NCBI GenBank assembly: GCA_002395155.1
Contig: DGWD01000003.1
Span: 1-48,111 of the forward strand
Length of the DNA: 48,111 bases
Source of the DNA: Treponema sp. UBA4267
GTDB lineage: Bacteria > Spirochaetota > Spirochaetia > Treponematales > Treponemataceae
Reading direction: 5' to 3'
Of this stretch, positions 23,554-31,553 are shown piece after piece; position 1 is the stretch's first letter; every line of letters begins with the position of its first letter. The notes beneath the pieces are model-generated. The model was not told the origin of the DNA and did not search any database. It was given only the letters and a program-made list of their open reading frames with translations. Made by a program: the position numbers and the translations under genes.

Positions 23554-24216
23554 TTATTTAAGATGATTTCCATCATTCATCAATTCTACGACCGGTACAG
23601 AAACCTTACCCGGAGTCCTGTCAAAACGTATAATTGTAATACCTGTGTGTGGAATATGCAGGGATGCACATAAAAGAGGGAAGGGAATATTAAATATTCG
23701 CGAAAGAAGTGCTGTAGATGAACCCCCATGACTGAACAGGGCTAGGGTGAATTGAGCATCATCATCACGTATATTTTTATAGTATAGACCTTGTCGTTTA
23801 TAACCAAGACTTTCCAACCATTTGTCTGAAGCAGCCTGAACAAGATCTATATCAACAGTGGCGGTATTGTCCTTAAAAAGTGGAAGACTTCTCCAGTTTG
23901 GATTCTGTAAATCTTCCCCCTGGTTGGCCATGCGATCAACACCAACCCAAGGACTGTAATCCTGGTTGTATAAATCATTTTCCAGACCATAACGGATTTC
24001 CTTCATAAAATCCAAAATCTGCATATTTTTAATTCCAGAAGCATCCAAAAAAGGCTGGGCAGTTTGTTTTGCTCGTCCCATAGGCGAAGAATAAACTTCT
24101 TGAATTCCTTCTTTTAAAAGTCTTTGTGCTGTAATTTTGGCCTGCTTTTGACCAAGTTCTGTAAGACAATCCAATTCGTAGTTTGGATCTCCGTGTCGTA
24201 TTAAAATAAGTCTCAT
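23554..24216 (-). CDS. Histidine phosphatase family (phosphoglycerate-mutase-like) protein
   Basis: 220 residues. LILIRHGDPNY at the N-terminus carries the catalytic RHG, LTELGQKQA and VYSSPMGRAKQTA the second Arg region, an acidic mid segment EIRYG the proton-donor area, and FSHGGSSTALLS the second catalytic His. The spread is that of broad-specificity phosphatases of the PhoE/CobC kind, not a metabolic mutase, which would be longer and more conserved. Cytoplasmic. Monocistronic; it diverges from the acyltransferase across a two-hairpin repeat. Substrate unknown. Confidence 0.87.
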   Translation of the reverse strand: MRLILIRHGDPNYELDCLTELGQKQAKITAQRLLKEGIQEVYSSPMGRAKQTAQPFLDASGIKNMQILDFMKEIRYGLENDLYNQDYSPWVGVDRMANQGEDLQNPNWRSLPLFKDNTATVDIDLVQAASDKWLESLGYKRQGLYYKNIRDDDAQFTLALFSHGGSSTALLSRIFNIPFPLLCASLHIPHTGITIIRFDRTPGKVSVPVVELMNDGNHLK

Positions 24217-24257
24217 AATTACAGTATATGTTTATTTTTTTCCCTTTGCAATTTTGA

Positions 24258-24334
24258 TTGAGGGTTTATTACAAAACCCTCAAAACATCGAGTCAAGGCT
24301 TTAAGCGTGAGCGTGCCTTGACTCGACGTATTTT
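24258..24334. repeat. Two-hairpin dispersed repeat, copy 1
   Basis: Hairpin A: TTGAGGGTTT (24258-24267), loop of six, AAACCCTCAA (24274-24283). Hairpin B: CGAGTCAAGGC (24289-24299), 15-base loop TTTAAGCGTGAGCGT, GCCTTGACTCG (24315-24325), then ACGTATTTT. Nearly identical to 31362-31439. It lies between divergent genes, where a terminator would not be expected. Confidence 0.8.
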
Positions 24335-24347
24335 TGCTTAATATAAT
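24318..24347 (+). promoter_or_regulatory. Promoter whose -35 box lies inside the repeat
   Basis: TTGACT (24318-24323) is part of the right arm of repeat hairpin B; after 18 bases comes TATAAT (24342-24347), and the ATG of the acyltransferase is ten bases further on. Transcription would start at or just before the ATG, upstream of which an AAAGGA is present. Confidence 0.5.
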
Positions 24348-24357
24348 AAAGGACAAT

Positions 24358-25464
24358 ATGTCTGAAAAAAATAAATCTAGAAACACAAATATTGAATTGG
24401 TCAGAATAATTGCCATGCTTTTTATAATAATGGGGCACTTTGTGGGGCAGACCAATTTTAATCAAGATAGTACTTCTGTAAATGGTATTTTAATAACTCT
24501 GCTGAGTTGTGGTGCACGAATTTTTACCAATGTATTTTTAATTATTGGCGTTTGGTTTATGGTAGATTCACGTTTTGGAGCAAAAAAAATTCTTAAATTA
24601 TGGTCCAATGTGTTTTTCTACTCCTTTATCTTAACAACTTTAATGCTTGTATTAAAAGTTCCTGTTTCCATGAAAGATATTGGACGTGGCTATCTTCCAT
24701 TCTTAGGCCGTGGATTATGGTTCGCCTCTGCCTATATCACGCTGATGTTTGCAGCTCCTTTTTTGAATTTTGTTTTTAATTTGAAAAGAAGACAACAGGA
24801 AGTGTTGATTTTTATAAGCTTTTTTACGATTTGTATTGTTAGTACAATTCCTGATTCCCAAGAAGGTTCTTATATAGCCGATTCCCTTTGGTTCTGGTTT
24901 GTTTATATTTTTGTTGGTTACTATAAAAAAGAAATATACAGCAAGAAGTTTGATAATTTAAGAAAGTTTAAATATCTATCATTCCTTCTTGCCTGTTTAA
25001 TTTATGTATGTCTTTGTTTTGGTTCTCTATTAGGCGGGCTTAAAAATGGAACTAATGGTTTATTCCACGCAATACAAATGATTTCTGTTCAATATATAAA
25101 CAATATTAGAACTCTTCCAAATATTTTGTGTGCATTCCTTATCTTTAATTTTGCAATTTTGTGCAAAGAACACTCTGTAAAATTAATTCAGAAAGCTGCT
25201 ATATCTGCATTTAGCGTTTACATTGTACACCAGGTTCCAGCCTTCTTTATGTTCTTGTGGATTAATATTTATAAGGCCGATTCTTTTAAGAGCGAAAAGT
25301 GGTCTTTTGTGTATATGATTTTTGTAGCTTTATCTTTATATATTGGCGTTTCTATACTTGATATTTTAAGAAGATTTTTAGAAAAAGGGTGGTGTGAATG
25401 CAGACTTTGCAAGGCCATCTGCGAAAAAATTGATAACGTATATAGAAAAGCCGAAGTTTTATAG
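24358..25464 (+). CDS. Acyltransferase-3 family membrane protein
   Basis: 368 residues from the ATG at 24358. NTNIELVRIIAMLFIIMGHF at the N-terminus is the family start (R-x10-H, with the catalytic His in MGHF), followed by about ten membrane segments and the loop GRGLWFASAYITLMFAAPFLN. The family (OafA/YrhL/WecH type) moves acetyl or other acyl groups onto sugars of envelope polysaccharide or lipid. The target here is unknown, as the gene is isolated between a phosphatase and DHFR. An ATG eight codons upstream lies within the -10 region and is not favoured. Confidence 0.87.
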   Translation: MSEKNKSRNTNIELVRIIAMLFIIMGHFVGQTNFNQDSTSVNGILITLLSCGARIFTNVFLIIGVWFMVDSRFGAKKILKLWSNVFFYSFILTTLMLVLKVPVSMKDIGRGYLPFLGRGLWFASAYITLMFAAPFLNFVFNLKRRQQEVLIFISFFTICIVSTIPDSQEGSYIADSLWFWFVYIFVGYYKKEIYSKKFDNLRKFKYLSFLLACLIYVCLCFGSLLGGLKNGTNGLFHAIQMISVQYINNIRTLPNILCAFLIFNFAILCKEHSVKLIQKAAISAFSVYIVHQVPAFFMFLWINIYKADSFKSEKWSFVYMIFVALSLYIGVSILDILRRFLEKGWCECRLCKAICEKIDNVYRKAEVL

Positions 25465-25489
25465 GATAAAATTTTATAGGATTAAGAGT

Positions 25490-25993
25490 TTATTGATGTA
25501 GAACCTTACGCTTGTAGATTGTTCTTGTATATTTAATATCCTTTCCAGCCTTTTCTCCAATTTCTAAATCAAAATCTTCTATATTAAATATGGGGAAAAA
25601 GGTGTCGCCATCTTCTATTGTAATATCCACCTCTGTGATGTACATGGTGTCTACCAGAGGAATGGCAGCCTTGTATAATTCGTAACCTCCCGCAATAAAT
25701 ATATCTTGTGGGTGAGCTTTCTCTTCATTCCTTCTGGCTATTTTCAATGCCATCTCCAAACTTTCGGCACTTTTTAAGTTTTCTCCATCATACTTTTGGC
25801 TCTTGGAAACTACGATTGTCTGTCGACCTGGCAGGGGGTGTCCAATTTCCTGGTAAGTGCATCGTCCCATTATCACAATATTACCGGTGGTGAGTTCTTT
25901 AAACTGTTTTTGTTCCCCCTCTATAAACCAGGGAATTCTGCCTTTTTTTCCAATTACATTATTTTTGGAACGGGCCACAATCAAAGCAAGCAT
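25490..25993 (-). CDS. folA: Dihydrofolate reductase
   Basis: 167 residues from the ATG at 25993 with GGAG five bases upstream; a TTG six codons before it is less likely. MLALIVARSKNNVIGKKGRIPW is the conserved N-terminus with the Met20-loop Trp, then FKELTTGNIVIMGRCTYQEIG with the NADPH-binding pattern, PLPGRQTIVVS, IFIAGGYELYKAAIP and TMYITEVD. It reduces dihydrofolate to tetrahydrofolate with NADPH in the cytosol. Unusual: the active-site acidic residue normally in the helix after PW (Asp27 in E. coli) would be Glu in IEGEQKQF, a known natural variant. No thyA is adjacent. Confidence 0.92.
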   Translation of the reverse strand: MLALIVARSKNNVIGKKGRIPWFIEGEQKQFKELTTGNIVIMGRCTYQEIGHPLPGRQTIVVSKSQKYDGENLKSAESLEMALKIARRNEEKAHPQDIFIAGGYELYKAAIPLVDTMYITEVDITIEDGDTFFPIFNIEDFDLEIGEKAGKDIKYTRTIYKRKVLHQ

Positions 25994-26084
25994 GCCTTCT
26001 CCAATCGTCAATTATTCTAATTTTTGTTTAGATTACCATTTAGTAAAAAAATTTTCCAATAAATATATAAAACTATAAAACCTA

Positions 26085-26114
26085 TTGACATACTAGGAAA
26101 AAATATAATATAAC
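26085..26114 (+). promoter_or_regulatory. Promoter of the polar amino-acid ABC operon
   Basis: TTGACA (26085-26090), 18-base spacer, TATAAC (26109-26114), about 42 bases before the ATG at 26156, which has AAAGGAG upstream. The leader is too short for a T-box and shows none. Confidence 0.55.
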
Positions 26115-26155
26115 TCCACTAACTTAAAAACTTTATATATAAAAGGAGTTTATTT

Positions 26156-27010
26156 ATGAAGAAATCTACTAAATCTTTTTTGTTATTCGTGCTTGCCTCT
26201 TCTATGGTGGCATCTCCGGTCTTCGCTGCAAAAAAATCTAAAAAGGATAAAAAAAATGCAGTGCGTTTTATTCAGGTTGCCCATACTCCAACTAATGTTC
26301 CATATGGGTTTTTAAATGAAAAAGGTCAATCTGACGGTTTTGAAGTTTCTGTTTTACGTGCTGTAGACGAACTCCTTCCTCAGTATGAATTTAATTTTAA
26401 TGCAGTTTCAGATGATGAACTTTTAATTGGAATTGAAACTGGTAAATATCAGGTTGGTACTAAAGGTGCCTGGCTTACAGAAGAACGCAAAAAGAAGTTT
26501 CTTATCCCTTCAAGTCCAATTGCCGCTTCGGTAATAGGCCTTGCTTTCCGTACATCAGATGCACAGAAGATAAAGGATATGGATTCATTTGCCGCTTATT
26601 CAGGTAAACTTATTCCAATATCACCATTAAGTGCTCAGTATTCTGTAATTGACGATTACAACAAGGCTCACCAGGGCAAAGCTCAAATCAAACTGGTTCC
26701 ATCAGATGTTTTTGATATTGCCGATTCTTATCTTTGGGTTTTGGAAGGTCGTTATGACGGTTATCTGGTTCTTAAACTTTCTTTTGAAAAGAACGTTTTG
26801 AAAGAAAGTGGGCCATACCACCAGTTTGCAGATAAACTTTCTTATGTTCCATACAAGGGAATTCCAACTTGGCCACTTTTCAACAAAAATGAAGAAGAGC
26901 TTGTAAAAGCTTATGACCAGGCAATCAAAACCTTACAGGAAAACGGAACTATCGAAAAATTATCACAAAAGTATTTTGGTGAAAACGTTTTTGATTTTGT
27001 AACAGAATAA
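26156..27010 (+). CDS. Periplasmic amino-acid-binding protein of ABC transporter
   Basis: 284 residues. Signal peptide MKKSTKSFLLFVLASSMVASPVFA with a lysine-rich mature start. The family-3 solute-binding pattern is clear: NVPYGFLNEKGQSDGFEVSVLRAVDE near residue 45, IGIETGKYQVGTKGAWLTEERKKKF near 95, PISPLSAQYSVIDDYNK, and the final ALEQ-like helix YDQAIKTLQENGTIEKLSQKYFG. It lacks a lipobox, so it is probably free in the periplasm. It delivers a polar amino acid to the two permeases that follow. No specificity can be read. Confidence 0.87.
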   Translation: MKKSTKSFLLFVLASSMVASPVFAAKKSKKDKKNAVRFIQVAHTPTNVPYGFLNEKGQSDGFEVSVLRAVDELLPQYEFNFNAVSDDELLIGIETGKYQVGTKGAWLTEERKKKFLIPSSPIAASVIGLAFRTSDAQKIKDMDSFAAYSGKLIPISPLSAQYSVIDDYNKAHQGKAQIKLVPSDVFDIADSYLWVLEGRYDGYLVLKLSFEKNVLKESGPYHQFADKLSYVPYKGIPTWPLFNKNEEELVKAYDQAIKTLQENGTIEKLSQKYFGENVFDFVTE

Positions 27011-27042
27011 AAAATCTGCTACAATGCCGTAAAGGCATAAAA

Positions 27043-27753
27043 ATGAACAGACCATTTTCACCAATACAGATTTTAAACGCCCTCAAAATTATACTCCCAA
27101 AAATTGGAGTTACTTTTGGGGTCGTACTTGGAACTGTAATATGTGGTCTCTTACTTGCAATTTTAATTGTAAGACAAAAGTTCAGCAGGCATAGATTTTG
27201 GAATATTTTTGCGGATATCTACATCCACATTTTGCGCTGTACACCATCGATTGTTCTTCTTTTTATTGTTTTTTACGGCATTCCAAAATTTATGCTGGTA
27301 CTTTTTGGTGTGAACATTAATTTTTGGCCAAAAATGATTTTTGTCATTATGGCCTTAACACTTTTGTATTCAGCACAACTTGCGGAAATAATTCGTTCTG
27401 CTTTGGCTGCTGTAGGACCTGGCCAGTATGAAGCAGGAATTGCTTCGGGTCTTTCTCCATTTATGACAATGGTACGCATAGTAATTCCCCAGGCCTTCGT
27501 AATCGCTATCCCTAATCTTGGAAATTCCCTTATTGCTCTTTTAAAAGAGGGGAGTCTTGCCTACACAATTGGCCTTATAGATATGATGGGCTCCGGTAAT
27601 CTTATAATTTCTAGAAACTACGGTGCATATGCTTTAGAAACATACATTGCTCTGGCCATAATTTACTGGGGACTTACATTATTAATAGAAAATCTTTTTA
27701 AATTTCTGGAAAAACAGTTTTCGAGGGGGAGGAGGACTGTAAATGCTGCTTGA
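27043..27753 (+). CDS. Amino-acid ABC transporter permease (HisM/GlnP type), subunit 1
   Basis: 236 residues. Four to five membrane segments and the inner-membrane EAA motif, here EAGIASGLSPFMTMVRIVIPQAF, identify a polar amino-acid permease. ATCCACATTTTGCGCTGT encodes the usual IHILRCTPSIVLLFIVFYG start of the core. It begins 33 bases after the binding-protein gene and overlaps the second permease by 11 bases, so the pair should form a heterodimer. Confidence 0.88.
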   Translation: MNRPFSPIQILNALKIILPKIGVTFGVVLGTVICGLLLAILIVRQKFSRHRFWNIFADIYIHILRCTPSIVLLFIVFYGIPKFMLVLFGVNINFWPKMIFVIMALTLLYSAQLAEIIRSALAAVGPGQYEAGIASGLSPFMTMVRIVIPQAFVIAIPNLGNSLIALLKEGSLAYTIGLIDMMGSGNLIISRNYGAYALETYIALAIIYWGLTLLIENLFKFLEKQFSRGRRTVNAA

Positions 27754-28456
27754 TAAAGAATTCATGCTAAAAACCTTCTGGGCCTCCTTTAAAGCTATTC
27801 CAGTTACTCTTGAAATTACAATAATTTCTCTTTTGCTGGCAATTTTACCTGCCTACTTTATGGCTATGAGTCGCCTTAAAAAAAGACCTATAATAAGTAA
27901 AATTTCACTTGTATACATTTCTTTTATGAGGGGAACTCCAATTGTCCTCCAAATCTTGATTGTTTACAGTCTTTTGCCAAGCCTCTTAAATACCTTTTTC
28001 CAGCGATTTTTTCCAAGTGTAAATATTTTTAACGCTAATCCAATAATTTATGCCTTAGTTGTTTTTACCCTGAATACAATTGCAACTCTTAGCGAAGTTT
28101 TCCGTTCTGCCATTCCAACCGTAGACCGTGGCCAGTATGAAGCCGCCTTAAGTGCAGGTTTGACTCATTTTCAGGCCTACACCAGAATCATAATTCCCCA
28201 GGCCCTCTTGTCTGCTTTGCCAAATATCTGTAATCTTGCGGTAAGTCTCATAAAAAATACTTCGCTTGCCTTTATGATGACGGTAAAAGATATAACCGCA
28301 GTTGCAAAAATTCAGGCTTCTTACGGATTTAATTATATAGAAGCTTATTTAGATATTTTCCTTATCTATATAATTGTATGTTCTGTGGTTCAACTTTTGT
28401 TTAAATTTGCAGAAAAAAAACTTACCAAAAAGGGGGTCAAACGTGTTAGAAATTAA
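27743..28456 (+). CDS. Amino-acid ABC transporter permease, subunit 2
   Basis: 237 residues, GAGGAGGA before ATG. It contains SFMRGTPIVLQILIVYSLLP and the EAA loop YEAALSAGLTHFQAYTRIIIPQAL, both standard. It is diverged from its partner, in keeping with a heterodimeric permease. Its last five codons overlap the GTG start of the ATPase gene. Confidence 0.88.
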   Translation: MLLDKEFMLKTFWASFKAIPVTLEITIISLLLAILPAYFMAMSRLKKRPIISKISLVYISFMRGTPIVLQILIVYSLLPSLLNTFFQRFFPSVNIFNANPIIYALVVFTLNTIATLSEVFRSAIPTVDRGQYEAALSAGLTHFQAYTRIIIPQALLSALPNICNLAVSLIKNTSLAFMMTVKDITAVAKIQASYGFNYIEAYLDIFLIYIIVCSVVQLLFKFAEKKLTKKGVKRVRN

Positions 28457-29186
28457 AGGCGTTACAAAGGCTTTTGGAAAAGAAGAAGTTCTAAAAGGCG
28501 TAGACCTTACAGTACATAAGGGAGATGTAGTTGTAATTCTTGGGCCTTCTGGTTCAGGTAAAACGACTTTACTCCGTTGTATAAATTTTTTGGAAACTGC
28601 AGATGAAGGAAGCATGCAATTTGATGGTATTACCACTAATCTTAATCATGCTTCAAAAAAAGTAATTTCTGCCATTCGTAAAAAGACCGCTTTTGTTTTT
28701 CAGAATTACAATCTTTTTAATAATAAAACCGCTTTAGAAAATGTGATGGAGGGACTTGTTATTGGACGTAAAATGCCAAAAAAACAGGCTCAGGAAATTG
28801 CCAAAAAAGCTTTAGATAAAGTTGGCCTTTCTGACCGCTACAATTTCTATCCTTCAAGCTTGTCAGGTGGTCAACAGCAGAGAGTTGGAATTGCCCGTGC
28901 CATTGCTGTAAATCCAGATGTAATTTTATTCGATGAACCTACTTCTGCCCTTGATCCAGAATTAATTGGGGAAGTTTTAAAAGTAATGAAAACTCTTGCA
29001 AAGGAAGGAACTACAATGATTGTTGTAACCCATGAAATGACCTTTGCGGAAGAAGTTTCAAATCATGTTATTTTTATGGATAATGGCGTTATTATTGAAG
29101 AAGGAAGGCCTCAAGAAATTTTCCACAATCCTAAGGAAGAGCGAACCCGCCAATTCTTAAAACGCATTTTAAAAGAAAACGATTAG
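28443..29186 (+). CDS. Amino-acid ABC transporter ATP-binding protein
   Basis: 247 residues from a GTG at 28443 inside the end of the permease gene, with AAGGGGGT upstream. Walker A GPSGSGKTT, Q-loop FVFQNYNLFNNKTALENV, signature LSGGQQQRVGIARAIAV, Walker B VILFDEPTSALDP and switch VTHEMTFAEEV are all typical of GlnQ/HisP-type ATPases. The usual C-terminus EIFHNPKEERTRQFLKRIL is intact. It is the last gene of the four-gene transporter operon. Confidence 0.92.
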   Translation: MLEIKGVTKAFGKEEVLKGVDLTVHKGDVVVILGPSGSGKTTLLRCINFLETADEGSMQFDGITTNLNHASKKVISAIRKKTAFVFQNYNLFNNKTALENVMEGLVIGRKMPKKQAQEIAKKALDKVGLSDRYNFYPSSLSGGQQQRVGIARAIAVNPDVILFDEPTSALDPELIGEVLKVMKTLAKEGTTMIVVTHEMTFAEEVSNHVIFMDNGVIIEEGRPQEIFHNPKEERTRQFLKRILKEND

Positions 29187-29327
29187 AGCTTATTAAAGAA
29201 AAAAACTAAAAATTCATAAACTTTTTTGTAAATATATTAATTTTTAATTAACTTTATCATAAAGTTATTGTATAATTACATAATTAAAAATGGGTAAAAA
29301 TTCAAACTTTTAGGATTTATTGAGAAA

Positions 29328-30701
29328 ATGGAGAGGGATGACTCAAATAAAGGCCCAAAACTGGATTCGCTTCCATTAATTGGATTAGAAAATTACAATC
29401 GTCTCGACGATCTTATCGAACAATATTCTGTACCTTTAAATATATTAAGTGCATTGGCAAATTCTTATCACACAATGCATCTTATTGATCTTCGTTCAGA
29501 CACAGCAATTGAAATTAACTCAACTTTAGATGTTCGCCGATTTCAAAATCCTAGTCTTGGTGCAAGCCAGCAAATCAAGCAGATTTTTAATAATGTAATA
29601 TTAGCTTCTCAAAGAGAGAGAGTTCTGGATTTTATGAATCTAAAAACTCTGCCTCGCAGATTAAAAGGCAAAAAATCCCTTTCTGTAGAATATACAGGCC
29701 TTTTTTCTGGTTGGGTTCGTGCAACATTTGTTCCAATGGCTACAGATGAAAATGGAAATCCTATATCAGTTATTCTTTATTCACGTGTTATAGAAGATGA
29801 AAAACGTCGCGAAGAAAGACTTATAAAAAAGTCTACAACTGATGAACTTACAGGTCTTTTTAATCGTCATGCCTATGAAGATGCCATCAGGTCCTTTGCA
29901 GATACTCCAGAAAATGAGAATTTGGTTTTCTTTTCTATGGATGTAAACGGCTTAAAAGAAACAAATGATAAATTGGGACATGCGGCCGGCGATAAACTTC
30001 TTAGAGGAGCAGCTGCTTGTATTCGTAGAACCATAGGTAATTATGGGAATGTTTACCGTACTGGTGGAGATGAATTTGTTGCCATTATCAAATGTGATGC
30101 TGATAAACTAGAAGACCTAAAAAAAGAATTAAACGAAACATGTATAAGATGGGGAACAAAACGTAATAAAAAACTGAGTATTTCTACTGGTTATATTACC
30201 AGGGCTAATCACAAGGATTTAAGCCTGCAGGAATTGATTAAGTATGCAGACCAAAGAATGTATAGCGACAAGGCAAAGTACTATTCAAATCAGGGTTATG
30301 ATCGACGCAGCCAGCAGCAGGCCTTTTACTCTATCTCTAAGTCTTATACAAAAATTATAAAAGTGAACTTGATTGATGGAACCCAAGAAATTATACACAT
30401 GGATTATAAAGAAGATGTTCTTAATGATTCTATGAGCGAAACAATTTCTAGCTGGTGGAAAGACTTTATTAAAAATGGCTACATTCATAAGGATGATATT
30501 AAAACTTTTGAAAGCATTGCCGATATCGATATGCTGAGAGCTCATTTTGCAGAAAGCGACAGTATTATTAGGGCAAGATATCGTAGAAAATACGAAGATA
30601 AATTTGTATATGTAAATATGGAAATTATTCCTTCTACAGATATAAAAACAGCCACAAACAAGTATGTTTATATTTGTATAAAAAAAGATCCACAAAACTA
30701 A
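29328..30701 (+). CDS. Diguanylate cyclase with similar sensor domains on both sides
   Basis: 457 residues, no signal peptide or membrane segment. The GGDEF domain spans about residues 165-325: STTDELTGLFNRHAYEDAI, FFSMDVNGLKETNDKLGHAAGD and the active-site TGGDEF. It should make cyclic di-GMP from GTP in the cytosol. The N-terminal ~160 residues and the C-terminal ~125 look like related PAS-like domains (ANSYHTMHLIDLRSDTAIEI versus SKSYTKIIKVNLIDGTQEII; both end in a strand before a variable tail). An RxxD inhibition site is not obvious. Start ATG at 29328 lacks a strong binding site. Monocistronic, converging on DUF456. Confidence 0.88.
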   Translation: MERDDSNKGPKLDSLPLIGLENYNRLDDLIEQYSVPLNILSALANSYHTMHLIDLRSDTAIEINSTLDVRRFQNPSLGASQQIKQIFNNVILASQRERVLDFMNLKTLPRRLKGKKSLSVEYTGLFSGWVRATFVPMATDENGNPISVILYSRVIEDEKRREERLIKKSTTDELTGLFNRHAYEDAIRSFADTPENENLVFFSMDVNGLKETNDKLGHAAGDKLLRGAAACIRRTIGNYGNVYRTGGDEFVAIIKCDADKLEDLKKELNETCIRWGTKRNKKLSISTGYITRANHKDLSLQELIKYADQRMYSDKAKYYSNQGYDRRSQQQAFYSISKSYTKIIKVNLIDGTQEIIHMDYKEDVLNDSMSETISSWWKDFIKNGYIHKDDIKTFESIADIDMLRAHFAESDSIIRARYRRKYEDKFVYVNMEIIPSTDIKTATNKYVYICIKKDPQN

Positions 30702-30722
30702 TTTCTAGAAAATTTATAGAAA

Positions 30723-31208
30723 TTAGTGAATCAAAGATGCAATAAATATAATTATAAAGACTGCAACGCTTGCCATTTTTAAGCCGGTTCCAAATAAAAA
30801 TCCTACAAAGGCACCCCATGCCGACTTTAATGAAGTATTAAAATCTCCGTTTGTATGAATTAACTCTCCAACCAGGGCGCCAATAAAAGGTCCCACAATA
30901 ATTCCTATAGGACCGATGAACAAACCAATAATTAAACCGACTGTAGAACCGGTAGTAGCCACCTTGCTGCCACCAGATTTCTTTGTCATTAAAACAGGGA
31001 ATATGTTATCTAAAACAGAAACCAGAACTGCAACAACCGCAGTGATTATGAGAGTTGGAATTGTGAGTTCACTTAGTTTTGAAAAAAAGGCTACAAGTAG
31101 TCCAGCCCAGGCTAGGGGTGCACCAGGCAAAACTGGTACAAAAGTTCCAATGAAACCAACTACCAAAAGAATGCCGGCTATAATTACAAGCAGTAAATCA
31201 ATTGTCAT
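30723..31208 (-). CDS. DUF456 integral membrane protein
   Basis: 161 residues from the ATG at 31208 with TTAGAGGTG just upstream; an upstream in-frame start has no site. MTIDLLLVIIAGILLVVGFIGTFVPVLPGAPLAWAGL contains the family's glycine-rich hairpin, then LDNIFPVLMTKKSGGSKVATTGSTVGLIIGLFIGPIGIIVGPFIGALVGEL, and a last membrane segment. Two glycine-rich re-entrant-like stretches dominate. DUF456 proteins have no proven function. Monocistronic by position. Confidence 0.85.
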   Translation of the reverse strand: MTIDLLLVIIAGILLVVGFIGTFVPVLPGAPLAWAGLLVAFFSKLSELTIPTLIITAVVAVLVSVLDNIFPVLMTKKSGGSKVATTGSTVGLIIGLFIGPIGIIVGPFIGALVGELIHTNGDFNTSLKSAWGAFVGFLFGTGLKMASVAVFIIIFIASLIH

Positions 31209-31330
31209 AATCACCTCTAAAAATACTCTAAAATTCCTGTAAAAAGGCATCTTATATCATCTTTAATAAGTATAATAAACAAAAATAGATTTTTACAAGT
31301 TTTATATTACTTTTAACCGGTTTTTAAAAT

Positions 31331-31360
31331 ATAAACTGTTACAATTTTGTAACAGTTTAT
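31331..31360. repeat. Perfect palindrome with 12-bp arms
   Basis: ATAAACTGTTAC (31331-31342), loop AATTTT, GTAACAGTTTAT (31349-31360). It abuts copy 2 of the two-hairpin repeat and has no T-run on either side. It could be a regulator site or part of a larger repeat unit. Confidence 0.65.
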
Positions 31361-31361
31361 A

Positions 31362-31439
31362 TTGAGGGGTTATTACAAAACCCTCAAAACGGCGAAGTCA
31401 AGGCTTTAAGCGTGAGCGTGCCTTGACTCGACGTATTTT
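31362..31439. repeat. Two-hairpin dispersed repeat, copy 2
   Basis: About 78 bases nearly identical to 24258-24334. Differences are confined to one base in the first stem and a short stretch between the hairpins (ATCG versus GGCGA), where copy 2 has one extra base. The loop TTTAAGCGTGAGCGT and the tail ACGTATTTT are conserved, which stems alone would not require. Confidence 0.8.
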
Positions 31440-31482
31440 AAACAATATGCAGGAACCGCCTGTACATACCCATCAAAAGCCT

Positions 31483-31514
31483 CTTAAACTGTGCACATTA
31501 ATGGACAGTTTAAG
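31483..31514 (-). terminator. Hairpin after the zinc-type ATPase gene
   Basis: CTTAAACTGT (31483-31492) pairs with ACAGTTTAAG (31505-31514) around a 12-base loop, 40 bases past the ATPase stop. On the minus strand it is followed by AGGCTTTTGA, so the T-run is short and termination may be weak. Confidence 0.4.
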
Positions 31515-31553
31515 AAGAAATTGGAAATTTAAGTATTCTTTTGAGTAGAAAAG

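Larger units (their letters stand above)
31209..31553. other. Gene-free stretch with palindrome, repeat and terminator
   Basis: About 345 bases between the start of the DUF456 gene and the end of the zinc-type ATPase gene. No ORF with a ribosome binding site. It contains the 12-bp-arm palindrome at 31331-31360, copy 2 of the two-hairpin repeat at 31362-31439 and a hairpin at 31483-31514. Confidence 0.6.

Noticed and set aside
26012..26155. T-box or other riboswitch before the amino-acid transporter
   Set aside because: The expected leader is only about 35 bases and shows no T-box sequence or specifier-like stems.
24258..31439. CRISPR-like repeat
   Set aside because: Only two copies, 7 kb apart, with no spacer array and no cas genes.
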